From Phycisphaerales bacterium (lineage in GTDB: Bacteria > Planctomycetota > Phycisphaerae > Phycisphaerales > UBA1924), in the NCBI GenBank assembly GCA_029260515.1, contig JAJDDC010000060.1, positions 142,667 through 206,666 of the forward strand: a stretch of 64,000 nt of DNA. The letters run 5' to 3'. The translations under genes and the position numbers were made by a program. The notes below the pieces were generated by a model. That model did not search any database, had not been told where the DNA came from, and saw nothing but the letters and a program-made list of their open reading frames with translations. Below, piece after piece: positions 51,280-60,375 of this stretch (position 1 is its first letter; every line of letters begins with the position of its first letter).

Positions 51280-51324
51280 AGGCGGGAGTTCGGCAGATCG
51301 GCAGGTCGCGAGGTCGGGGTGGGA

Positions 51325-51690
51325 TCAGACCGGGTCGATCGAGTCGCGTGTCAGCCCGGTGCGGGGCGCGTCGCCCGTGTTGACGACGCCCGCGGGCTCG
51401 AAGAGCAGGATCGAGCACTCCTGATCGGCGACCGGGCGGTGCTCGACGCCTCTGGGCACGACGACCAGCTCGCCCTCGCGGACCTGGACCGAGCGGCCGC
51501 GGTAGTGCATCGTGAACGAGCCGTCGAGCACGAGGAACAGCTCGTCGGCGTCGTCGTGCTTGTGCCAGACGAACTCGCCCTTGATCTTGGCGAGCTTGAC
51601 CTCCTGGGCGTTGAGGCCCGCGAGCAGGCGTGGGCGCCAGTGGTCGTTGATGAGCGCGAGCTTGTCGCGGAGGTTGATGGGGTCGGTCAT
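51325..51690 (-). CDS. single-domain cupin protein
   Basis: 121 residues from ATG 51690. Cupin motif 1 (GEFVWHKHDDADELFLVLDG, with metal ligands His, His, Glu) and motif 2 (VVVPRGVEHRPVA) are intact. Small stand-alone cupins of this type bind a metal, but the reaction is unknown. No strong ribosome site precedes the ATG. It lies 20 bases downstream of the secreted dockerin-like protein gene. Confidence 0.85.
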   Translation of the reverse strand: MTDPINLRDKLALINDHWRPRLLAGLNAQEVKLAKIKGEFVWHKHDDADELFLVLDGSFTMHYRGRSVQVREGELVVVPRGVEHRPVADQECSILLFEPAGVVNTGDAPRTGLTRDSIDPV

Positions 51691-51710
51691 GGTCGCAGGG
51701 TAGGGCGGCG

Positions 51711-52421
51711 CTACGGGCAGCCGGCTCCGAAGGCGGAGAGGAACGCGAGCACATCGCTGAAGTCGAGGACGCCGAAGGGCAGGGCGAGGTCCGCCTCGGA
51801 GCACGGGTCGGGCTCGGGGGCGCTGGCGAGCTTGAGCATGTACACGATGGACTCGCCGTTCTCGTACTGGTCCGCGGGCGACCAGTCCGTGTCGGCGGCA
51901 AAGGTCATCGTCGGGTTCTGGTAGGACGCTTTGATCTGGTCGGTCGGGCCGCCGGCGAAGCTGTAGTCGCCCGGGGCGTCCGGCAGCGAGGTCATCGAGG
52001 ACGAGAACGCGCCCGAGGGGCGTTTGATGCTCAGCAAGAAGCTGTCGTCGCTGTTGGAGATGTTGAACGTCAGCGTGTCGGTCTCGATGAAGTAGATGAT
52101 CGTCGCGCTGGCGTTGGACGGGTCGAGCGTGCGCGGGGGCTCTGGGTTCAGGCTCAGGTCGGTGGCGTGGGCCTCGAAGTCGGCGACGGCGAACGCGACG
52201 AAGACCCCGGTCGAGGCGATGGGCCGGGCGGTGGTGCTGAAGACGAACGAGGCGGTCACGCCGGCGCGGTCGGGGGTAATGCCGCCGAAGTCACCGGGCT
52301 CGGGCGTGATGAAGAGCTCGAACGGGTGGGCGATCATCGAGGCGTCGAGCTCGAGCCACTGGGCGTGGGCGCTGGAGGCGAGGACCGCGGTCGCGAGGGC
52401 GGGTGTGAGGATGGAACGCAT
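51711..52421 (-). CDS. secreted protein with one GC-type dockerin-like C-terminus
   Basis: 236 residues with a signal peptide (LATAVLASSAHAQ). The body is beta-rich and unrecognised (FVFSTTARPIASTGVFVAFA, DTLTFNISNSDDSFLLSIK, FSSSMTSLPDAPGDYSFAGG). The C-terminus is a single unit ADLALPFGVLDFSDVLAFL closing AFGAGCP. The segment around MTSLPD is shared with the partial protein at the right end of the window, indicating paralogy. It is predicted to be surface-associated; function unknown. Confidence 0.78.
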   Translation of the reverse strand: MRSILTPALATAVLASSAHAQWLELDASMIAHPFELFITPEPGDFGGITPDRAGVTASFVFSTTARPIASTGVFVAFAVADFEAHATDLSLNPEPPRTLDPSNASATIIYFIETDTLTFNISNSDDSFLLSIKRPSGAFSSSMTSLPDAPGDYSFAGGPTDQIKASYQNPTMTFAADTDWSPADQYENGESIVYMLKLASAPEPDPCSEADLALPFGVLDFSDVLAFLSAFGAGCP

Positions 52422-52498
52422 CTGGTGTCTCCGCTGGAGGTCTCGGGGCGCAGTGTACCGGTGGGGGCAGGTTGTCAGAAGGGCGCCGGCGCAACGAA

Positions 52499-52526
52499 GC
52501 GGCCACGCCCTGGTGGGCGTGGCCGC
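52499..52526 (-). terminator. probable terminator
   Basis: Perfect 12-bp stem GCGGCCACGCCC / GGGCGTGGCCGC with a four-base loop, followed on the minus strand by TTCGTTG; it ends the beta-helix gene. Confidence 0.6.
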
Positions 52527-52555
52527 GGTTGTGAGGCAGGTACGTCGCCGGCGTG

Positions 52556-55261
52556 TTACGGGCAGCCGTCGCCGAAGAACGTGAGGAAGGCGAAGACGTC
52601 GGTGAAGTCGAGGACGCCGAAATCGACGTCGAGGTCGGCGTCGACGCCCTTGTTGGCGAAGGCCTCGAGGAAGGCGAGCACGTCGTCGAAGTTGAGCAGG
52701 CCCCTTGGGTCGGCGAGGTCGGCGGGGTTGCAGCGCCCGTCGCTCGTGCCCTGGAACTCGAACGCGCCCATGTCCACGACGCGGGCGCCCTGGGCGATGC
52801 CGGTATCCACGGCGCCCGTGTCGTCGAGCACGCGGGTGTTGCGGGCGTTGTCGAGGTCGCTAAGGTCGGTCGCGGTGAGCGCTGGGGTGTCGCCGGCGTC
52901 GATGCACGGCGAGTTGAGCGCGAGGCTCAGGTCGTTGTCGTCGAAGGTGTCGGGGTCGTTGTCGCCGCCGTTGATGTCGGAGAACCGGGGGTACTGGGCG
53001 ATGTTGCCGCCGTCGTCGATCACGCCGAAGCCCGGGACGCCGCCCTCGAGGCAAGAGTGCGCGAGGAAGGCGTCACCAAAGAAGTTGTCGACGGCCATCT
53101 GGTTGGGCTCGTTGTCCCACATGATGGTGTTGACGACGACAAAGGGGTCGAAGGCTCCGAAGTCATCCTGGGGGGAGGCGTACAGGCCGCCGCCGTCGCC
53201 GCCGTACTCGGGGTCCTGGCCGGGATTGAAGGGGTCGTAGGACTCGTTGTGCGCGAAGGTGGAGTTCGCGACGAGGACGCCGGCGCCTCGGATGGTGGCG
53301 CCGCCGCCGAAGCCCTCGCAGGAGTTGCCGTCGAAGACGCAGTTGACGACGTTGCCGGTGGGCGGGAGTGGCGGGCCGCCACGGACGAGGAAGACTTCGC
53401 CGCCGTCGAGGTAGAGCCCGCCGCCGTCGAATCGGGCGAAGTTGTTGAAGAAGGAAGAGCGGGACACGTTTGTGAAGCCTCTCACGGCGTAGACGGCGCC
53501 GCCATCCCCGGAGCCGCCGCGTCCCAGGTTGTTCGACTGCGCGGTGTTCTCGGTGAACACGCATTCGGTGGTGTCGAGATCGGTCTGGAGCGTGGAGATG
53601 GCGCCGCCGTTGCCGTTGGTCGCGTTGTGGGTGAACGAGCACCTGGCGATGGAGGCGGAGCCGGAGAGCTGGGCGTATGCGCCGCCGCCTCCTGCGCCCT
53701 CGAGTCCTCGGAGGTCGGCGCCGCCGCCGGCGCCCTCGGCGTCGTCGAGGCAGCAGTCGCCGAAGCCCTCGGCGTAGTTGCCGTAGAAATCGCAGCCGAC
53801 GAGGCCGGGCGAGCCGGCGTAGGCGTAGATGGAGCCGCCCTCGCGGGCGTAGCCGTTGCCGAAGATGCAGAACCTGATCAGGGGCGAGGAGAAGAGGCTG
53901 AAGATGTGCCCGCCGAGCGTGGCCTGGGCGCCGCCGGTCCGTCCGCCGGAGCGCAGGTCGCCGAAGAACGAGTCGGTGATCAGGACACTCTCGCGGGTGT
54001 CGATGAACATGTTGCCGCCGAAGTCATTGGCTTCCGCGTAGCCGAAGCGGCAGTCGAAGATCTCGGCGCTGCCGCCGTCGTCGATGTAGATGGATCCGCC
54101 CGACCCGGGGTCGGCGTAGCACCCGTAGAACTCGCAGCCGTTGACATCGACCACGGCGCCGGAGCCGATGTACATCGCGCCGCCTCCGAGGGCGGCGTAC
54201 ACATCCTGGAAGTCGCAGCCGAGGAACGCGGGGGAGCCGTTCTTGATCGAGACGCCGCCGCCGTAGGTGTCGGCGTGCCCGGCAATCAGGACGCACCGGT
54301 CGATGATCGGGCTGGCGCCGTCGATCAGGATGCAGCCCCCCTCGACGGCGTCGAAGGGGTTGATGAGGGTCACGCCCAGGATGCGGGCGTCGGGACCCTC
54401 GCCGGAGTTGAAGGTGACCAGGGAGGGGAAGACGCCGGGGAAGCCACGTGTATTGTCGGGAAAGATCACCGTGTTCTGGACGTTGTTCCCGTCATTGGGG
54501 TCGAGGCCGCGGAGGGTGATGTTCTTGCCCATGAAGTCGATGTACTCGTAGTAGTCGCCCTCCTGGAGGACGATCTCGTCGCCCTCGTCTGCCAGTTCGA
54601 TGGCCTCCTGGATGGTGGGCACGCAGATGGGGACCTGGATCGAGTTGGTCTGGATGGACAGGCGGACGTCGTCGAACAGCGTCTGCGTGTTGATGCCGTC
54701 GGCGAAGGAGCCGAGCCTGATGGCGAGGCGCTGGCCGAAGAGGGCCGGGTCCGCGACGGTATGGGTCAGCGTGATCTCGACGAACCCGCCCGCCGGCGGG
54801 ATGAGGGCGCCGCCGTCGTTGCTGGTGACGATGGCGAACTGTACGCGGGAGTCGTCGTCCGCGACGGCTTCGAGGGCGACCGAGTAGCCGCCGAAGGTCA
54901 GCGCGTCGTTGCGGGCGCCGACGTAGACCATGAGGGTCAGCTGGTCGCCGACGCAAAGCGAGATATCGAGGATCTGCTCGGCGGCGTCGGCGTCGAGGTT
55001 GGAGAACGCGACGTTCTCGCCCTCGGGGACGGGCTGGTTGAGCAGGAAGTCTGGCGGGTCGAGGGGGCCGAACTGGTCGAAGTCGGACCAGCCGGGGACG
55101 CCGCCCAGGGCGAACGCGCCGTCGGCGAGGGCGGGGTCCTCGAAGCTCGGGTTGACGATCGGGACATCGATCGGCGGGGCGGCGGATGCCGGGGCGATCA
55201 GGGCGGCGACGGTCGCGATCGAGGCGACCACGGCGGACTGCTTCATACAACGAATCATCAT
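52556..55261 (-). CDS. secreted right-handed beta-helix protein with two dockerin-like repeats
   Basis: 901 residues from ATG 55261 (GGGGAGA upstream) with signal peptide. Residues about 30-215 look like a carbohydrate-binding jelly-roll (IVNPSFEDPALADGAFALGG, GENVAFSNLDADAAEQILDI). After TIQEAIELADEGDEIVLQEG a parallel beta-helix runs to about 830, with many GGG(A/V)x(I/Y)xxG...C turns (GGGAMYIGSGAVVDVNGCEF, GGSIYIDDGGSAEIFDC). The C-terminus has ADLADPRGLLNFDDVLAFL and ADLDVDFGVLDFTDVFAFL, ending FFGDGCP. Such Pel-like helices bind or degrade polysaccharide, or act as adhesins; no catalytic residues were identified. Confidence 0.85.
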   Translation of the reverse strand: MMIRCMKQSAVVASIATVAALIAPASAAPPIDVPIVNPSFEDPALADGAFALGGVPGWSDFDQFGPLDPPDFLLNQPVPEGENVAFSNLDADAAEQILDISLCVGDQLTLMVYVGARNDALTFGGYSVALEAVADDDSRVQFAIVTSNDGGALIPPAGGFVEITLTHTVADPALFGQRLAIRLGSFADGINTQTLFDDVRLSIQTNSIQVPICVPTIQEAIELADEGDEIVLQEGDYYEYIDFMGKNITLRGLDPNDGNNVQNTVIFPDNTRGFPGVFPSLVTFNSGEGPDARILGVTLINPFDAVEGGCILIDGASPIIDRCVLIAGHADTYGGGVSIKNGSPAFLGCDFQDVYAALGGGAMYIGSGAVVDVNGCEFYGCYADPGSGGSIYIDDGGSAEIFDCRFGYAEANDFGGNMFIDTRESVLITDSFFGDLRSGGRTGGAQATLGGHIFSLFSSPLIRFCIFGNGYAREGGSIYAYAGSPGLVGCDFYGNYAEGFGDCCLDDAEGAGGGADLRGLEGAGGGGAYAQLSGSASIARCSFTHNATNGNGGAISTLQTDLDTTECVFTENTAQSNNLGRGGSGDGGAVYAVRGFTNVSRSSFFNNFARFDGGGLYLDGGEVFLVRGGPPLPPTGNVVNCVFDGNSCEGFGGGATIRGAGVLVANSTFAHNESYDPFNPGQDPEYGGDGGGLYASPQDDFGAFDPFVVVNTIMWDNEPNQMAVDNFFGDAFLAHSCLEGGVPGFGVIDDGGNIAQYPRFSDINGGDNDPDTFDDNDLSLALNSPCIDAGDTPALTATDLSDLDNARNTRVLDDTGAVDTGIAQGARVVDMGAFEFQGTSDGRCNPADLADPRGLLNFDDVLAFLEAFANKGVDADLDVDFGVLDFTDVFAFLTFFGDGCP

Positions 55262-55410
55262 GCTTCTCCCCTCGGGCTGATCTCTCCCCGATTGGGCGTA
55301 CGGTAGCCCCGAAAGGGCCGGACGCAAGCCGATTACCGGACTGTGGGCGTTCTGGGGAGTGTGAGGCGTTCGGGCTGCGAGGGTGCTGTCGGCGGGGGGT
55401 GCGGGGACAA

Positions 55411-55444
55411 GAAAAGGACCGGGCCCGCGGGGGCCCGGTCCTTG
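55411..55444 (-). terminator. intrinsic terminator
   Basis: Perfect 13-bp stem AAGGACCGGGCCC / GGGCCCGGTCCTT with a four-base loop; on the minus strand it is followed by TTCTTG, partly within the stem-flanking T run. Confidence 0.8.
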
Positions 55445-55471
55445 TGATTCTCGAGTGCTCGGGGAGTCTGC

Positions 55472-56875
55472 TTACGGGCAGCCGGCGCCGAAGAGGCCCA
55501 GGAAGGTCGTCACGTCGGTGAAGTCCCACTGGCCGATGGGGAGTGCGAGGTCGGCGGCGGCCTCCATGTTGGTGAAGGCGACGAGGAAGGCGGTGATGTC
55601 GGAGAAGTCGAGCTGGCCGAAGGGCACGTTGATGTCCGCGCCGTTGCAGCCCACGCTGGAGGGCACGGGAAGATTGACGAGGATCGAGTCGGGCGCGCCG
55701 GGGCGGAAGAGGCCGACGGTGACGTCGCCGTTGGTGGGGGGCGAGGCGGCGTCGAACCAGTAGTTGTACATGGTGCCCCAGCGGACCGCGTTGGAGTCGG
55801 CGTTCTGGGCGAAGGTCTGGGGGCTGGACCAGAGGACGCCGCCGCTGTCGTCGCTGTGGCCCCAGTCGGTGTTGTCGTAGGGCTCGCCGGTGTGGTAGTC
55901 CACGTCGTGGAAGCCGATGCCCGAGACGCCGACGCCCGCGGGGACGGGGACGAACAGGGAGCCGGCCGAGCGGTGTGAGTTCAGGTTGTAGATGGCGTAC
56001 TCGTAGCGGTGTGTGCCGTCGCCGTTGTCGGAGGTCTTGGCGGCGAGGAAGAAACGGCCCTCGCCGGGGATGTCGGCGGGGACGATCTGGACGGAGGGCT
56101 CCATGTCCATCCACGCGAAGATGGCGGGGTCGCCCTCGATCATCGCGCCCGAGACGGACAGTGAGAGGCCGGGCTCGTTGACGTTGACGGCGCGGTACGA
56201 GGCGTTGTTGTAGGCGTTGCCCGCGGGGGCGTCGTCGGAGGCGACGTAGACGCCCTCGAAGAAGTACGACGCGCCCGAGCCCTCCATCTGCATGTCGGCC
56301 TCCTCGACCTGGAGGCGCCCGGCGATGGTCGAGCCGCCGACGCCGCGGATGCCGGGCATGTTGCCGGTCCATGCGTTGATGGCGCTGCGGGGTCCGAGGT
56401 TGGACTGGCTGGCGTTCCAGCCGGCGGAGTAGATGTCGCGGCAGCCCGGGCCGAGGCCGCCGGAGGTGTTGCAGGGCAGGCCGCAGCCGCTGCCCTGCGC
56501 GGCGCAGCAGGCGTGCTTGACGAGCGACATGCCGATCTGCTCGAGGCGCCCGTTGTGGTGGCGGTACATGTTGAAGACGAGTCCGGGGCTGCCGTTGGCG
56601 CTGAAGCCGAAGAGCATGGGGGCGTCGCCGACATTGCATGTGAAGCTGTCGCCGATGTACGCGACCTTCGAGCCGACGGGGCCGTACTTGTTGATGGTGT
56701 TGACGGACTGGTACAGGACGTCGGGGCCCGAGGAGAAGCCGCGGGGCTGGGCGCTGGCGGGCGCGTCGTCGCCGGCGGCGGGGAGGGGGTCGGCGGCGAC
56801 GAGCTGTGCGCCGGCGGTCGAGGCGGTCAGCGCGGCGGTGCCGAGGATGCATGCGAGTCGATTCCGATGGATCAT
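55472..56875 (-). CDS. secreted protein with two dockerin-like repeats, unknown fold
   Basis: 467 residues with signal peptide (CILGTAALTASTAGAQ). A Cys-rich patch near 120-145 (HACCAAQGSGCGLPCNTSG) suggests disulfides. Other recognisable blocks are GPRSAINAWTGNMPGIRGVG, FFLAAKTSDNGDGTHRYEYA and WSSPQTFAQNADSNAVRWGT, a pattern I associate with uncharacterised planctomycete secreted proteins. The C-terminus has ADINVPFGQLDFSDITAFL and ADLALPIGQWDFTDVTTFL, then LFGAGCP. No catalytic signature was found. Strong terminator downstream. Confidence 0.8.
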   Translation of the reverse strand: MIHRNRLACILGTAALTASTAGAQLVAADPLPAAGDDAPASAQPRGFSSGPDVLYQSVNTINKYGPVGSKVAYIGDSFTCNVGDAPMLFGFSANGSPGLVFNMYRHHNGRLEQIGMSLVKHACCAAQGSGCGLPCNTSGGLGPGCRDIYSAGWNASQSNLGPRSAINAWTGNMPGIRGVGGSTIAGRLQVEEADMQMEGSGASYFFEGVYVASDDAPAGNAYNNASYRAVNVNEPGLSLSVSGAMIEGDPAIFAWMDMEPSVQIVPADIPGEGRFFLAAKTSDNGDGTHRYEYAIYNLNSHRSAGSLFVPVPAGVGVSGIGFHDVDYHTGEPYDNTDWGHSDDSGGVLWSSPQTFAQNADSNAVRWGTMYNYWFDAASPPTNGDVTVGLFRPGAPDSILVNLPVPSSVGCNGADINVPFGQLDFSDITAFLVAFTNMEAAADLALPIGQWDFTDVTTFLGLFGAGCP

Positions 56876-57038
56876 GGTGTTTCGCTCCTTGCCTGAGGGG
56901 TCGTTCAGGGCTTGGGGATGACGAGCCCGGGTTCGGCAGCCCGCCGCAGGGCGAGCCCGGCGCTCATCAGTGAGCCTAACAGAGGGCGCATCGCGGGATC
57001 TACCCCCCTTTCGGAGAGGCGGGCGTCGCGTACCACGG

Positions 57039-57058
57039 GCTGGCCATTACTGGCCAGC
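57039..57058. repeat. inverted repeat
   Basis: GCTGGCC-ATTACT-GGCCAGC, perfect 7-bp arms, between two minus-strand dockerin-like genes; it may be a weak terminator of the gene ending at 57109, but has no T run. Confidence 0.4.
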
Positions 57059-57108
57059 GTGCGGTCGCGACAGAAGCCGACGTGTGCGTGCCCGCACGGG
57101 GTGTCTGG

Positions 57109-58176
57109 TCACGGGCAGCCGGCGCCGAAGGCGATGAGGAAGGCGAGGACATCGTCGAAATCGAGGACGCCGAGCGGTTCGCTGAGGTCGGCGGCGGGGT
57201 CCATCGCGCCGAAGGCGACGAGGAACGCGAGCACGTCGGAGAAGTCCAGGTCGCCGAAGGGCTCGCTGAGGTCGGCGGCGGTGCAGGGTCCGACGATGGT
57301 GAAGTCGTTGTTGCGCAGACCGGAGTATGCGACCAGGGGCGTGCCGGGCTCGGCGATGTCGGGCGGGACGAAGTCGGGCAGGCCCCAGTCGATCTGCGGG
57401 CCGACGCTGTGCACAAGGGGCGTGATCAGCTGCGAGATGGGTTCGATCGTGGGCAGGCTGATGTACTCGACCCGCGCCTGGTAGACGCCGGGCTCGAGAT
57501 GAATGGGGACATCGGAGGTCTCGTCGGGCGAGCCGGGGTCGAGCGTGAGGCAGCCCTCGATGAGCGAGCACGCGAACTTGCCCGCGACGATGCTCCCGCC
57601 GATCTCGTCGAGCTGGTCGATGTTCGCCGAGACCTCGACGATGCCCGGGACCAGCGCGGGCTCGGTCCATGCCATGGTGGTCGGGGACGCGCCGAGCTGG
57701 GCGCCCTCAAGCGGGTCCGTGATCGTTACGGCGCCCGGCAGCGTGGGCGGGTGGTCCTCGAAGAACGCGTCGAACTCGTACGTGCTGACGGCAGTGTCCG
57801 CGTGCTCGACCACGATGGTCCAGCGCGAGTCGCCCGCCGTGCCTGTTCCCACCAGGACCTCGCCCTGTGTGGGGGCGCCCAGCTCGATGCTGAAGTTCTG
57901 ATTCTTGATGTCGTGGTGGAGGTCGTACGAGACACCGCTGGGCGGCGTGACGGCGATGGCGGTCGCGTTGTCTACCGCGGCGTCGATGAACATGAAGAAT
58001 TCGGCGAACCCGCCGGGGTTGCGGATGAAGCCCATCATGAAGTAGCCCCGGGGAGGCTCGCCCGCGACCGATGCGTCGCGTGGGTTGTCGGTGTGCGCGG
58101 GCGGCGCTCCGGCGAAGGCGTGGGCGGGCACGCCACAAAGCGCGGCGGAAACGATCGATGCGGCGAGACTGTGCAT
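57109..58176 (-). CDS. secreted protein with two dockerin-like repeats, unknown fold
   Basis: 355 residues from ATG 58176 with GGGAGGGAG upstream and a signal peptide ending near AFA-GA. The body includes YFMMGFIRNPGGFAEFFMFI, STYEFDAFFEDHPPTLPGAV and an Ig-like-looking stretch ITDPLEGAQLGASPTTMAWT. The C-terminus carries ADLSEPFGDLDFSDVLAFL and ADLSEPLGVLDFDDVLAFL and ends AFGAGCP. The function is not recognised. Divergent from the next gene across 222 bases. Confidence 0.8.
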   Translation of the reverse strand: MHSLAASIVSAALCGVPAHAFAGAPPAHTDNPRDASVAGEPPRGYFMMGFIRNPGGFAEFFMFIDAAVDNATAIAVTPPSGVSYDLHHDIKNQNFSIELGAPTQGEVLVGTGTAGDSRWTIVVEHADTAVSTYEFDAFFEDHPPTLPGAVTITDPLEGAQLGASPTTMAWTEPALVPGIVEVSANIDQLDEIGGSIVAGKFACSLIEGCLTLDPGSPDETSDVPIHLEPGVYQARVEYISLPTIEPISQLITPLVHSVGPQIDWGLPDFVPPDIAEPGTPLVAYSGLRNNDFTIVGPCTAADLSEPFGDLDFSDVLAFLVAFGAMDPAADLSEPLGVLDFDDVLAFLIAFGAGCP

Positions 58177-58398
58177 GCGGCTCCCTCCCAGCATTCCATC
58201 GCGACTCTAGCGGCGGGCGTGGCCGCTCACAATGGTTGTTGCCGGCGCCGAGGAGTCCGCGGTTGACGGTTGGATCGCTCGCGGGCGGTCGGTATGGTGG
58301 GGGTCGCGAGGACCGAGGGGGGCTCGGCACGCGGAGGGAGTGCACGTGGATCGTTCGAGACCGGCGGTCTTGGGTCGAGGGCGTGCGATGGAGTTGAA

Positions 58399-59280
58399 AT
58401 GAGAATGCTGCCTTGGTTTGTTGCCGGTTGCGCCGCGTTCGCGGCGTGCGTCGCGGACGCGCACGCCCAGGGCGTGCTGTACGCCTGGGAAAAGGGCACG
58501 GGGATCTACGAGGTCGATCCGAGCGGGCCGACGGCGACGCTGCTCGGCGGGGGCGCGGGCGCGTGGAACTTCCCCGAGATCGAGTACTCGTACCCCGATG
58601 AGGTCCTGTGCTCGGACCCGCCCAGCGGCACGGTGTGGAGCGTGAGCGTGAACACGGGGCATATCTACGCGGGCGGGCGCCTCATCACCTTCCCTCCCGA
58701 GGGCGACACGATCACCGCGCTCGAATGGGTGGACAGGTACCTGCAACCGGGCCTGCTGTACGCCGGGCTCACCGTCGCGGGCGGCGGCGACACGTACCTC
58801 GCGATCTTCAGGTTCGACGAGGACAACTTCGACGTGCTGGTCATCGGGGGGCCGACCACAATCCCGGTGGCGATCGGTGGGCTCGCGTACGACGGGGAGA
58901 CGATGTACGCGCTCAGCGCGGGCGGATCGCGGCCGAAGCTGTACACGATCGATCTGTTCACCGGCATCGCGACGCTGTTGGGCACGATCACGCTCGGGGG
59001 CGATCAGGCGCCGCCGATGACCGCCCTCGAGTTCGGGAGCGACGGCTACCTGTACGCGCTGCCCAGCACGGGCGAGCCCGAGGCGGGGCGCCTGCTGCGT
59101 ATCGATCCGCAGACACTCATCGCGACCGACCTCGGCTTCCTCGGGAGCACGGGGTTCACCTCGCTGACCGCGCCGCCGGCGGACCGGTGCAACGAGGCGG
59201 ATCTGGCGGCGCCGTTCGGCACGCTCGACTTCTCCGATGTGCTCGCCTTCCTGGCGGCGTTCGGGGAGGGGTGTCCTTAG
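58399..59280 (+). CDS. secreted beta-propeller-like protein with one dockerin-like unit
   Basis: 293 residues from ATG 58399 (GGAG eight bases before), signal peptide ending AHAQ. Repeats of the type LYAWEKGTGIYEVDPSG, LYTIDLFTGIATLLGTI and LLRIDPQTLIATDLGFL suggest a strand-repeat propeller, similar to the next gene. The C-terminus is ADLAAPFGTLDFSDVLAFL ending AFGEGCP. Probable surface protein; ligand unknown. 32 bases separate it from the next gene, likely co-transcribed. Confidence 0.78.
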   Translation: MRMLPWFVAGCAAFAACVADAHAQGVLYAWEKGTGIYEVDPSGPTATLLGGGAGAWNFPEIEYSYPDEVLCSDPPSGTVWSVSVNTGHIYAGGRLITFPPEGDTITALEWVDRYLQPGLLYAGLTVAGGGDTYLAIFRFDEDNFDVLVIGGPTTIPVAIGGLAYDGETMYALSAGGSRPKLYTIDLFTGIATLLGTITLGGDQAPPMTALEFGSDGYLYALPSTGEPEAGRLLRIDPQTLIATDLGFLGSTGFTSLTAPPADRCNEADLAAPFGTLDFSDVLAFLAAFGEGCP

Positions 59281-59312
59281 AATCAGGGTCCAACAGTGAA
59301 AGGGGGCGGGAT

Positions 59313-60251
59313 ATGGGTATTGGAACGAGGCACGCGGCATGGTCGTCGCTCATCGCGGGGGTCGTCGTCGGGTTGTTGGCGTGCGACGCGCCGGCGCAGC
59401 TGGTCGGGACGTACGTCAGCGTGCCCAACCGGGGCGTGGTGGGCATCGACGAGACGACCGGTGTCGGCACGCTGCTGGCGCCCCTGACGGGCAAATCGCA
59501 GCTCGATGGACTCGCCTTCGACGCCAACACCGGGACGTACTACGGCGCGAGCACCATCCTCAACCGTCTGTACACGCTCGACATCGATACCGGTGTCGCG
59601 ACGCTGGTGGGGCCGTTGACCGTCAACCCGAGCTTCATAGGCCTCGCCTTTGACGTCGAAGCGGGACGTCTGTACATGACGTCCGCGTTGACGAACCCCG
59701 GCGAGGGCCTGTACCACGTGGACCCGGTGACAGGCGCCGCGACCGCGGTCGGCCCCGGCTTCGGCGGGATCGGCGTGGACTCCCTCGGGTTCGACCCCAA
59801 CGCCGGCGTCCTCTACGGCTTCGGGCACGACAGCAACCTGTACACGATCGACACCACCACGGGTGTGATCACGCTCGTCGGCGCGACGGGCATGACCATC
59901 GGTCAGGCGGGCGCGGCCTTCGACCCGGTGAGCAACACCCTGTATGTCGTGGACACGTTCAACGACCACCTCATGACCGTCAACACCTCGACGGGCGAGG
60001 CGACATTCGTCGGCGCCGCGGGCAGCGGCTTCAACTTGCACGGCCTCGCGTTCGGGTACACACCCGGCGGGGCATGCAACGATGCCGACCTGGCCGAGCC
60101 GTTCGGGCAGCTGGACTTCTCCGACGTGACGGCGTTCCTTGTCGCGTTCGGGGCGATGGAGGCGGGCGCGGACCTGGCCGAGCCAACGGGTCAGTGGGAC
60201 TTCAGCGATATCGTCGCGTTCCTGACGGTCTTCGGGTCGGGGTGCCCATAA
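59313..60251 (+). CDS. secreted beta-propeller-like protein with two dockerin-like units
   Basis: 312 residues from ATG 59313, signal peptide ending near APAQ. The body is a clear repeat of about 42 residues: LYTLDIDTGVATLVGPLTV, LYHVDPVTGAATAVGPGFG, LYTIDTTTGVITLVGATGM and MTVNTSTGEATFVGAAGSG, as in strand-repeat propellers. The C-terminus has ADLAEPFGQLDFSDVTAFL and ADLAEPTGQWDFSDIVAFL and ends VFGSGCP. Related to the gene just upstream, suggesting tandem duplication and divergence. Confidence 0.8.
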   Translation: MGIGTRHAAWSSLIAGVVVGLLACDAPAQLVGTYVSVPNRGVVGIDETTGVGTLLAPLTGKSQLDGLAFDANTGTYYGASTILNRLYTLDIDTGVATLVGPLTVNPSFIGLAFDVEAGRLYMTSALTNPGEGLYHVDPVTGAATAVGPGFGGIGVDSLGFDPNAGVLYGFGHDSNLYTIDTTTGVITLVGATGMTIGQAGAAFDPVSNTLYVVDTFNDHLMTVNTSTGEATFVGAAGSGFNLHGLAFGYTPGGACNDADLAEPFGQLDFSDVTAFLVAFGAMEAGADLAEPTGQWDFSDIVAFLTVFGSGCP

Positions 60252-60271
60252 GCGGGCGAGACGATCAACAT

Positions 60272-60316
60272 GACCAAGGCGACCAAGGCGACCCGGCGTG
60301 GGGGTGGTCGCCTTGG
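60272..60316 (+). repeat. GACCAAGGC tandem repeat and hairpin
   Basis: GACCAAGGC occurs twice in tandem (60272-60280, 60281-60289). CCAAGGCGACC (60283-60293) pairs perfectly with GGTCGCCTTGG (60306-60316). It could terminate the propeller pair, though no T run follows. Confidence 0.5.
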
Positions 60317-60375
60317 CCGCGACGGCCGCGTGCGGGCGCGGGGCGGGTAGACTGGCGCCACCCATGGAGACGCCG

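Noticed and set aside
52553..55306. A 917-codon open frame on the plus strand
   Set aside because: It lies antisense to the beta-helix gene, whose signal peptide, repeats and tag are unmistakable. Long antisense frames are expected at this GC content.
60272..60289. CRISPR-like direct repeats
   Set aside because: Only two nine-base copies in tandem with no spacers and no cas genes.
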